Assembly: GCA_033816765.1 (NCBI GenBank)
Contig: CM066298.1
Location: forward strand, 1,860,001-1,924,000
Direction: 5' to 3'
From: Nothopassalora personata
Lineage: Eukaryota > Ascomycota > Dothideomycetes > Mycosphaerellales > Mycosphaerellaceae
DNA: 64,000 bases
A program made the position numbers and the translations under genes. This document shows positions 43,918 to 53,290 of the stretch, piece after piece (the first letter of the stretch is position 1; each line of letters opens with the position of its first letter). Below the pieces are notes generated by a model. That model had not been told where the DNA came from. It worked only from the letters and a program-made list of their open reading frames with translations, and ran no database searches.

Positions 43918-45010
43918 AGTAGTAATAGAAAACGCTAGCCCTCGCTTTCTACCTCTAGGAGGTGCTAAGAATCCGTTCTTTAATAGTACTAATACTACTA
44001 AGTTCTAGGAGCGGTTTAGCGACCTAATAGACTAGTATCCGCCTCGGGCATCTATTAAGAAGGATGATTTCTAGGGCAGGTTTAAGCGCAATTGCGAAAC
44101 TACTATCCGGCGCGTAATTATAAGGCTACCTAGGTAGCTTACTAATAAGGCACGTTTTAGGAGGGCGTTCTTGTTAGAGTTCTTAAGGTTTAACGCCTAC
44201 TCGATATTAAGGAGTCGGGAATATCTTAAGGAGATTATTAGGGCGCAGTAAGGCAAGAGGCCTAAAGAATAAGATATAAAGGAATTTATCCGCCTATTTA
44301 TATCCTTAAGTAACCTAATTAAACCCAAGGATTTAGATAATAGCTCCCGGAGTCGCCTCCTCCTTTAGGGATTGCTAGAGGCAGTTGCGAAAGCGGTCTA
44401 TAAGGCTTACGGGCTTTACCTAAAGTAACCTAAGAAGTTTAGGGACTTTTAGAGGATCCTCGATAAAGCTACTAGTATCGTAGATAGTAAGGAGGGATAG
44501 AAAGCTATATATATAGATTTCCCTCTTACTTTACCTTAGCTATACCGCTTAGTCGTAAAGTAAATGCCGCGCCTTAAGCCTAAGATTAACACGCTTAAGA
44601 AGGCTACCTCTAGGACGATTGTTAATAATAACCTAATCTAGAAGGTAGCTAAAATAAGCATACGTACATACTAGCGCGGTCGCGTCGCGGACGTAGGTAC
44701 CTTCTACCCGAGTAAGAATTTACGCTCTATATAACCGGAGAGGCACGACCTAGACACTAAACTATAGGTTTACGTAATGTAGCGTCCCCTATCGTAGAAT
44801 CGCGAACAGTCTAAAGCGATAGATGGTTATTACTACAACTGTAGCAGTTCGAAGTACTAGGCTAGCAATTATAGGGCGATAAGGTCCTTAATATCTCGGG
44901 GCTACGTATACCTCGCCCCGAACAACTAGTAGTATCTAGGGAAAGAAGGCGATCCGCGTCCTACTAAGTTTAACTTTCGGAGGGACTATAGTAAACCGAA
45001 ACTACTCTAT
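43918..45010 (+). pseudogene. Gypsy D2, gag (second fragment)
   Basis: Collinear with 25585-26685 of D1, including the knuckle near 44835-44875 (Tyr at several ligand positions, but TGT kept at the second Cys). Interrupted at 45010 by Gypsy E. Confidence 0.8.
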
Positions 45011-45393
45011 TGTTACGGTTTAGTCTAAACGGCAGCCCCGACTAGACACACGTAATACTAATTACTTAGAGACACGTAATACTAATTATCTAGACGTACG
45101 TAACACTAATTACTTCACGGACTAATTAGTGTGATTAGTATGCTTAGTAGGACTAATTAAGGTAATTATACTAAGCTATAGGCTCTACGCCGCGAATCTC
45201 CTTTATATTTAGGAACGCTAAGAACCCTTATAGTTTCGATGCGTTCAACTTATGTTACTATCTCACTAATTGGAATATAACTCTTATTCCAATTATTTAT
45301 CTTCGCTTAGCTTACTTTAGCCTCTCTAAAGAATACCGCTACGTAACTTAACTTATCTCTCCTTTAAGACTAGCCCTAGAACGAGACATAACA
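45011..45393 (+). repeat. 5' LTR of Gypsy E
   Basis: TGTTACGG...GACATAACA. About three imperfect repeats of CGTAATACTAATTA in the first 110 bp. Contains GCGTTCAA at 45241-45248, relevant to priming. Followed by CTTTAAACGCCC. Confidence 0.92.
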
Positions 45394-45454
45394 CTTTAAA
45401 CGCCCTTAGGATAAGCGCTACTTAAGCAGCTAGTAGGGGAACACCCGCCCCTAG

Positions 45455-45713
45455 TGTAAAGCGCTAGGATAATGCATGGGTAGCAGGTTTTGAGGGTGAC
45501 ATAACCTAATTGAGTGTGGTAATTACTTGTTCTTAGGAAATGAGATTAGGCACCTAAATTACAGGGATTGAGGGCCTCTTATCAAAAGAAGACTTATATA
45601 AGCACCTTAAGGGTGCTACTACTTGTAAAAAACATGGTTTTTCATACCCTGATTTCTAGACTTAATACCCTAGTTCCAAACTTCCATCTCTACTAGTTTC
45701 ACAGTTATGCTTA
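45455..45713 (+). repeat. 5' LTR of copia F
   Basis: 259 bp, TGTAAAGCGC...GTTTCACA, matching 51081-51199 plus 51981-52110. Confidence 0.92.
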
Positions 45714-45797
45714 TTTACTACATTAGGGGATTAACAGACCACTAGTCATCCCCTAGAAAAGACAACGAGGGATCGCCTAAGGCGAACATGTGCTAAA

Positions 45798-48700
45798 ATG
45801 ACTAGAAAACCCCCTAATAAAGCATGTCTATTCCTTGGAAAATGCAATATCGTTAATCATAACTTACGATTACCCTAGGAAAGTATAGACAATACCTAGA
45901 AAGGTTACCTAAAGACCTACCGCAAGTATCTAAGGGACAATCCTCAATTCTACAAGCGCTAGGCAAGTAGATATAAGGATCCTAAGGCCCTTAAACTTAT
46001 AAAGGATCTTTAGTCTAACTCTAATAAAGACTAAAGAATAGAGGGAACGGATTCGAGACCTAGAGGGTTATACGGACTACGCGCAATCAAGACCTAGGGA
46101 GTATACTCCTCTAATAACTTGTCGGAGGAGGACTCCTAGCTACTAGATGGGGGGTCTAACGTACACATAATTAATGAACCTACGAAGGCCGAATTCACCC
46201 TAGAATCAATCCCTAAGGATACACTAGTCTACGCAGCGGCTACTACCCTTCGAGGAGTAGTTAAGGGTACCGTAAAGGTCCGTATTAAGTCACTAGATAG
46301 ACACCTAGTCACCTTGAACCTTGAGAATACCCTCTACATTCTAGGATTTCACTACAATATTATCTCACTCCCTCAAATGCGAAAGAAAGGTCTATTCTTA
46401 GACGAGCGTACAGATATTTAGTATAATAGAAACAATGCTAGGGTAGTAAAGGTCTATAGATTAGGGGATCTACTATACCTAAATGTAGATACTCTAGTAA
46501 AAGGAGACCCTATAACAATTACTAAGTGGCCTGTATCCGAGGATAGTACCCTACTTTTAGTTGTAGAGGCTCTAAAATGACAATTAAGGAGCGTAGTAAT
46601 GGCTAGGAGCCGTATGCCCCTACCTATAGTACCGAGGACAATAAAGGACTACTATAAGGTCCTTAGACACCCTGGGCTAGAGCGTATAATGCACCTACAA
46701 GACGTAGTGAAGGGCATTAAGATAGTAGAATTAGAGGAACCACCTAAAACTAACGAGTGCGAATCTTGTGCCCTCTTAAAAGGACATAAGAGGATATCTC
46801 GAAGGTCTAGGATTAAGATACGACCTCCGTCGATACTTAAGGACATCTTAATTAACCTTATAGAATTCGATGTAGGGTACAATAGGGATCGATATACCTT
46901 CCATGCTAGCGATAAGAATACAGGACTTCAATTTAACTAGAATTTTCCTTAAAGAACCTAGGAGAACGTAATAGAGGCATACCTAGAACTTACAAGGTTT
47001 ATTCGATCCTTTGGAAGGTCACTTACCGTACTGTATTTAGATAACGACAAGGCCTACGGGGTAGTATTCAAGTCTTAGCTGCTAAGAGACGGGGTTACTT
47101 AGAAACTAACTGCCCCCTATGTGCCCGCTTAGGACCTAGCAGAAATATCCGGAAAGCACTTAATTATTACTGCTGTTAAGGGGATGTCGCAATGTATAGC
47201 ACGCCCACGACCTGCCAGTCGTAGATGAACTAATTCTTGCCTTTTGTTCAAGACGCATCGCGCGTCGCAAGGTGTACTCATGCGTGTCACGTGCGGCTTG
47301 GCAGCCGGTCGCGACCGCATGTCACATGCAAGGCCACATGTAGGGGTTAGCCACTGGGCTGCCCCTTACAACTGCTAGGGCATTAACATTGTCAGTAGGC
47401 CTACCTTTAAACCTATAGCCTAAGATCGTTATAACAGCTACTTACCTTATAAACAGAACACCATCTAAGAAGTTAGGCTAGAGGACCCAATTTAAAGCAG
47501 CTACGGGCATTAAGCTAAGCCTTGCTCACATCTATAAAATAGGTTCTAGGGCATACGCTTATAAGACGAATAAGAAAGAACGCCCACGCGCCCATAAAAT
47601 GGATTCTCGATACTACATCGGTTACTTAGTTAGATTTAAAGGTCACAATATCTACCGAATCTAGATACTATCCTATAGACAAGTTATAAGATCTAGGGAT
47701 GTCACCTTTAATAAGAAGTTAAGGTACGAGGGCCTGTACGACGTTAACCTCGGACTAGCTATTTAAGACAACGAGAGACTTCTATGTAACGTAGAACCTC
47801 TAAGGCTAGCCTATGAGGGACAATTTGAGGAATTGCTATTAACAATTGACCTTTCGACTGCCCCTTAAGCTTAGGGGGTGGGGGACAGCATACCTTAAGA
47901 AGAGGTAGATAAGGAAATTCTATATAATAATCCGATTGAAATAAGGGAATCGGAATTTAATCATTAATAGATACACCCCTAAACTTTACAACCAGATCCG
48001 CAAATAGGTCTAGAAACCCAACTCTAGCTGTTTAGACTATTCGTTCCTCTAGGGAATATATATAAGTTAAGAGGATTAATTAGACCTAGACCTAAAACTC
48101 TAGACTCTAAGGATATCTACGACACAATCTATTAGAACAAGAAACCGAGGTACGACGAAGAACGAGTATACTCGATTCTTGCTATTGAGAGGATTAAAGT
48201 CTTAGCTACTCTCTCGAAGGGACCTTAAGAGAGTAATACCTTAACTACATCGTCTAAAACAACCGGAACAGGAAACACACTACCCCCTAAACTAAAGCGA
48301 TAGAAGGACCTTAACACATACCCTTATAGGGAAGCATTTAGGGCAGTAAGTGTTAAAGAATTTAAGAAGCAATTCACGATAAACACCCTGTCTTAGTGTA
48401 ATAAGGTCGAAGTAGCAGGACACCCGATAACGTTAATAACTTAGGTATAGAAATACAAGCTCAACCAAAACGCAGAACTCCTAAAATGCAAGGCTCGAGC
48501 GTGCGCTCGAGGCGATTAAAAGGACGCTATAGGGGAAACCTACGTAGCAACCCTTTATGCAAGACTCTTTAGGTATATAATAGCCCTAGTAGCCTATTTT
48601 GACCTTAAGACACTATAGATAGACGCCGTAAACGCGTTTCTTAATGCCCCTATGCTATCGCTAGTATACATGTATGCCCCTAAAGGATTCAAGAAGGAAG

Positions 48701-49869
48701 GAAAACTTCTAAGGTGCTATAAAGCCCTTTACGGATTTAAGGAGTCCCCTCTACTATAGTATTTAGAGCTTAAAAACACCCTTAACGACCTCGGCCTATC
48801 TAAAGTTACGGACTATCTCTTTATTAACAGGGAATTTTCAGTCCTGGTTTTCTTCTATATAGATGATATTTACTTTACTTAGCCCTCAAAATCCGAATTA
48901 AGAGCTAAGGAGCTTGTTTAAGGACTAACTAACAAATACGAGATAAAGGTAATAGGACCTATTAAATAGTTCTACGGGATTCACATCACTCGCAATCGTT
49001 AATAGCGGATCCTTAAACTTAACTAGAAGGCCTATATCGAGAAGATTAGTTATCGCTACGGTATCTCAAGACCGGAGAAGAGGATTAAAACTCCCCTACT
49101 AGGGGGATATGTCAGCCTTAGAAATAAACTTTAGGCCACTACGGAAGAGATTAACGTTTATAGGTCCTAAGTAGGATTGGTAAACTTCGCAGCAGTGAAA
49201 ACGCGCCCTAATATATCCTTTTTAGTCTCTCTTCTTTCTTAGCACCTAACTAACCCTATAAAGGAGGCTCTTAGGGCAGTAAGACACTTAATTCAATACC
49301 TTCTCTACACTACGGATTATTCGATTAAGTACTACGGCCTACCTAAACCCTCGGACTCAACGCTACTAGAATTCTATAGGGCCTTAGATACCTTATTTAC
49401 CGACGATAAGGAAACTCGTAGATTAAGTAAGGCCTTTATCTTTTTCCTTTTTAAGGGGATCATCGACTAGAGAGCAGTTAAGTAGGGAATGGTCACGAAA
49501 TCAAGCACTAAATTAGAGCTGTATGCCCTTAGTTACGCCGCCTTAGAGGTCCTATAGTGGGATAGGCTCTTTAGTGCAGTTACCCTTAAATTAGAGAATC
49601 GGATACTGCTATACTGTAATAACCAGTAGACTATAAGGATTGTTAAGACCCTAAATAGTAGAATTAATACTAAGATAAGGCATGTAGACGTCTAATAATA
49701 CTAGCTTAGGGAACAGTACTAAGCAGGACGTCTTGAAATTAGCTAGATAAGGACATAGGAGATAGCCGCGGACGGTCTAACTAAGGTCCTAACTCCTTAA
49801 TAGTACTAGCGGTTTGTTAATCACCTCAATTTAGGAGATTAGCAAACAGGCATACACTCGCTTTAATAG
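45798..49869 (+). pseudogene. pol of copia F (nucleocapsid-like finger, protease, integrase, RT, RNase H)
   Basis: ATG at 45798, end at TAA 49864-49866 or the next TAG. After removing the 202 bp of the nested solo LTR the length is a multiple of three, about 1289 codons. In order: a Cys/His finger K-A-C-L-F-L-G-K-C-N-I-V-N-H near 45816; retropepsin L-L-D-G-G-S-N-V-H-I near 46140-46175; pre-integrase and integrase finger in the open stretch 46599-46940 (H-P-G-L-E-R-I-M-H-L, C-E-S-C-A-L-L-K-G-H-K); RT with D-A-V-N-A-F-L-N-A near 48625 and F-Y-I-D-D-I near 48855-48870 (catalytic residues intact); RNase H to 49869. About forty TAG/TAA stops. The usual capsid domain is absent upstream. Confidence 0.85.
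47174..47370 (+). mobile_element. Non-RIPed solo LTR of family A
   Basis: 197 bp, TGTTAAGGGG...CCCCTTACA, flanked by actgc (47169-47173 and 47371-47375). It is the unmutated counterpart of the LTRs of Gypsy A and keeps all CpA/TpG. It sits in the integrase of copia F, so it is younger than F. Confidence 0.9.
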
Positions 49870-50053
49870 CTGGGGGGTGCTATCTTCACTTCACTTCTAA
49901 AATAAACACTCGCTATTTATTTAGCTAGGGGCTAAGGACACCCTACCTTTATAACTAGAGAGGACTAAAGGACTTCTAAGAATAATATAAGGCCTACAAC
50001 TCGTAGCAAAGCTTACCTAACGGTTACACGCACTTATAACGCAATAACCTTAC
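49870..50053. other. Spacer between pol and 3' ORF of copia F
   Basis: 184 bp. The extra ORF's frame could start anywhere here, but no better ATG than 50054 was found. No structure recognised. Confidence 0.4.
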
Positions 50054-51073
50054 ATGCTTAGCGCGAATATAGCCTATATCTAATTTCTCAATCCTTCTAG
50101 TAACCCTCTCTTTTACAATCCACTTCGCACCGCCGTTAATCTCCTTACTAGGTAGCCCCTTAGCTTAGTTAGTCACCCTTTAACCACTATACTAAGGTAC
50201 GACTACATCCTAGAACACTAGAACATAAGCATTAGAACCCTTAAAATAGAGCCTATTTTAGAAGTTGAGACACCTACACCACTTAATTTAGGTCTAGTCG
50301 AGCCTAAGAACGCGCCACCTCCACTAACTACACCTAAAGAAGAACCCTTAAACCCTAGAAACAAGTCCTCTATGTCCATTAAAGAATTCTAACGACTCCT
50401 TAAGGCGAGCTAGGAGATAGGCTACGAGTCCGACACTAAGCCGTATAGTAGCCTAAGAAAGAAGTACGGGGAAAAGAAGTCCCCTACAAAAGAGGTATTA
50501 GAGGAGAAGCAAAAGGCTTAGAATAAAGCGCATAAGGACTCTAAGTAGAAGAGCTAACTCCGAAACTACGTCTATAGGTCACTTAGTACCCTTACTAGAG
50601 GACGAAAACCTCGCCTCCCTAAATTCAACCTTAGAAAGAAAAATGAGGCCTTTAAGCCTATCCTTGGACTTATTAAGCAATTCTTAGGCATCCGTAGCGA
50701 CCTTAGTTACGATTCTAGGGTAGAAATCAGTAAGCAGTCCCTAGATTAGTATAAGAGTACTACTCTAGGAAATGAGGATTATATACCTACCTACAACATT
50801 AATAACCTCACTAAGCTGCTTTAGGGTATTTAATAGAGTATAATCAAGTCTACTCTAAAGAAGGGAATGGCCTCTAAGAAGAGAGAGGCACCCTAAGACG
50901 AAGAAACTAATAAAGAGGAAACCCCGAAAAAGAAGATAAAGGGTACTCTTACTAGTTAGGAGGGAGTTATCGAAGACCTCATCTATGAAGTTAAGGATAA
51001 CATAAATAAGGTTATAAAGGATATAAAGGTCCTTAGCGCCAAGATTACTCTACTCAGTTCCTACGTAGAGTGA
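50054..51073 (+). pseudogene. Extra 3' ORF of copia F, 340 codons, unknown
   Basis: ATG 50054, TGA 51071-51073, all internal stops TAG/TAA, length a multiple of three. N-terminal part moderately hydrophobic (N-P-L-R-T-A-V-N-L-L), then a Pro-rich linker (A-P-P-P-L-T-T-P-K-E-E-P), a Lys/Glu-rich middle (E-K-Q-K-A, R-K-K-Y-G-E-K-K), a basic patch G-R-K-P-R-L-P-K, and a C-terminal helix with heptad character (V-K-D-N-I-N-K-V-I-K-D-I-K-V-L). It ends directly before the purine tract. Size and self-association potential would fit a capsid moved downstream of pol, but no capsid motif is recognised; an accessory protein is equally possible. Confidence 0.65.
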
Positions 51074-51080
51074 GGGGGTG

Positions 51081-52110
51081 TGTAAAGCGCTAGGATGATG
51101 CATAGGTAGCAGGTTTTAAGGGTAACATAACCTAATTAAGTGTAGTAATTACTTGTTCTTGGGAAATGAGATTAGGCACCTGAATTACAGGGATTGAGGA
51201 AGTCGTCCTATAGAGAGCGCCTTCACGCGGCGGACGACGTAAGTATCTTCGTTACGACGAAGAGAAACTAAGACTCTCTCTCTCGAAAAATACAAGCCTA
51301 CTCGACTCGAAACAAGAAAAGACAGGTCGGACGAACCGAACGAACGAGATACGCTCAAAATCTACAAACAAGAACTCCGGAACTGCGAGAAGGGAAAGCG
51401 ACGTACATAGCGTACACGTCGCTCGAACAACGAAGGCGCTGTCTACCTGTCGTCCCGGCAAACCACGTAAACTGCCGGCTGGAACCAAGAGAGGCGTTTA
51501 GGGGCGCAAACCACGTATACTGCACGGCTGGAACCAAGAGAGGCCGAGGGGGGGACGACAGCGAGGCCACTGCGACCGAGGAGCTACACTCGAGACCGGA
51601 GAACGCGACTGGATTGAAACAGAGGCAACGGGTGTTTCTTGGGATTTTGCTCGGTGCGTACGGGTACGGCCGGCTTGGCTTTTTAAAACAAGAACGAGAC
51701 ACGGGCGCAAAACTTGTCTCGCCCGGGGCAAGGCGACAAACCGCAATTCTCGACAAGACACGACTACCGGGTACGCGCGTACTACGCCGCAATATATTCG
51801 ATTTACGGTTCGAATAGCGAGCGTTGCTCGCATCTTTTAAGGAGTTTTTACGTCCGGGGTACGACGGGGCTTTTCTCCTTCTCTCAAATTTTGGTCTCGT
51901 TCTCGAGACCCGTGTTGCATAGTCTTTGACTCAAATAGCACGTTAATGGAATAATCAATCAATCAATACAGGGATTGAGGGCCTCTTATCAAAAGAAGAC
52001 TTATATAAGCACCTTAAGGGTGCCACTACTTGTAAAAAACATAGTTTTTTATACCCTGATTTCTAGACTTAATACCCTAGTTCCAAACTTCCATCTCCAC
52101 TAGTTTTATA
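51081..52110 (+). repeat. 3' LTR of copia F, split by a retroposon
   Basis: LTR parts 51081-51199 and 51981-52110; between them lie the retroposon and the second copy of its 13-bp target. Ends CTAGTTTTATA, the RIPed form of the 5' LTR end. Confidence 0.9.
51200..51967 (+). mobile_element. Non-LTR retroposon, longer copy (768 bp), not RIPed
   Basis: Flanked by acagggattgagg (51187-51199 and 51968-51980). Normal dinucleotide content. The last 300 bp equal 11290-11591; the tail is (AATC)n. The 5' end has an inverted repeat GTCGTCC...GGACGAC within its first 40 bp, and an internal duplication with AACCACGT and GGCTGGAACCAAGAGAGGC at about 51458-51494 and 51507-51544. Open frames of 60-145 codons occur on both strands, but none has RT or other recognisable domain. 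It is either a SINE-like element or the 3' part of a LINE. Confidence 0.8.
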
Positions 52111-52115
52111 CCTAG

Positions 52116-53290
52116 CAAAGTAGGAAGCATCCGCCGTGCGCTACTATAATAGACTACCACGAAGGACGATAAGTCTAATAACGATAACGAGCCTACTCTA
52201 AGGAGGAACGATGTTAAGGCTACTAAGCTAGACCTCTTCTATAGAGACAGGGCTAAGTTCGACGACTAGATTAATTAGATAGATATGTATCTTATGTTTA
52301 ACCTAGTCGATGCTAATAAAAGAACTATCTTCGCTATTACGTACCTTCGCGGAAGTGCGTAGAACTAGATTAAACCTTACCTTAAGGAATACCTTAAAGG
52401 TATAGGACGATAAGACCCTACCGGAATGTTTAGGAGCTATTATCACGTTGTGACGGCTGTCTGCGTAATTATTGGTGTATAGGCTCATATGAAAGGAGGT
52501 GACAAAAGCGAGTTGTGTATTGCATGTGTCTATGTAAAATTGAGATGTTTGAGAATTGAAGAGTTTGCCGGTGACTAATCAAAGTCACGTGAGTCTTGGC
52601 AACCGTTGACTCAGTCTTGTTTTGGGCTGCTGCCCAGGTGCACGCTTGGATCGTGACAGCTATACCCTTTTTAAAGAAAAGATAAAGTCAATCTTTAGAA
52701 CCTCGAACGAAGTCTAATAGGCTATACGAATCATTTAATACCTAAAGTAGAAGACGTCTACTTTAGAGTATGCCGCTAAATTCGAAGAATACGGACAAAT
52801 CACCGGATGGGACTAGACGGCGTTAATAACTATGTTCCGACGTAGACTTAAAGACTCCGTTAAGGACGAGTTAATAAGACACGGGGGACGGATCACTAAC
52901 CTCGAAGAGCTAATAAAGGCGTCGATTAACGTCGATAACTAGCTCTAGGAACGATACTAGGAAAAGAAATACGACTCTAAGGTAGGAGGTATAGTAGGAT
53001 ACGCTCCGGATCGTAGACCCTTAGGAGGGTACGTTACGAAGGAAGAATTCTCACGACAAAGCTAGCCCTACTATAGACTATAGCCTATAGAACTAGACGT
53101 TACCTAACGAGGACGGAGGATCGACAAGAGTAGGGGCTACGGAAAGCCCTTTTAAAGGAAAAGGAAAACTTACATACTATGCCTATAGTAAGGAAGGCTA
53201 CATAGCACGGGATTACCGCGGTAAAAATATAGTACGCCGCGAGCAGTTCAATATAATGCAACTAAAGGTAGGCAAATCTAGGAGCAGTGT
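52116..53290 (+). pseudogene. gag of Gypsy E
   Basis: Plus frame with F-Y-R-D-R-A-K-F-D-D, a capsid-like region and D-E-L-I-R-H-G-G-R-I, homologous to gag of B/C, interrupted by a solo LTR at 52441-52658. The knuckle near 53170-53215 reads Y-Y-A-Y-S-K-E-G-Y-I-A-R-D-Y: all ligands replaced by Tyr. Confidence 0.75.
52441..52658. mobile_element. Non-RIPed solo LTR of another family
   Basis: 218 bp with inverted ends TATCACG (for TGTCACG) and CGTGACA, flanked by gctat at 52436-52440 and 52659-52663. Only the outer TG looks changed; inside, CpA/TpG are normal. No matching element elsewhere in the window. Confidence 0.8.

Larger units (their letters stand above)
45455..52110 (+). mobile_element. 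Copia retrotransposon F
   Basis: LTRs 45455-45713 and 51081-52110 (the latter split by a retroposon), TGTAAAGCGC...CTAGTTTCACA. Target duplication cctag at 45450-45454 and 52111-52115. The pol ORF starts only 85 bp after the 5' LTR, with no capsid region before it, and a second ORF of 340 codons fills the space between pol and the purine tract GAGGGGGTG. RIP is clearly lighter than in A, B or D: CpA and TpG are still common. Confidence 0.92.

Noticed and set aside
46652..46882. Minus-strand 76-codon frame
   Set aside because: Antisense shadow of the copia integrase region, where the plus strand has clear motifs.
51252..51833. Three overlapping minus-strand frames of 78-145 codons in the retroposon
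   Set aside because: Arg/Ser/Pro-rich shadow frames of a GC-rich non-coding stretch that includes an internal duplication; no RT or other motif.
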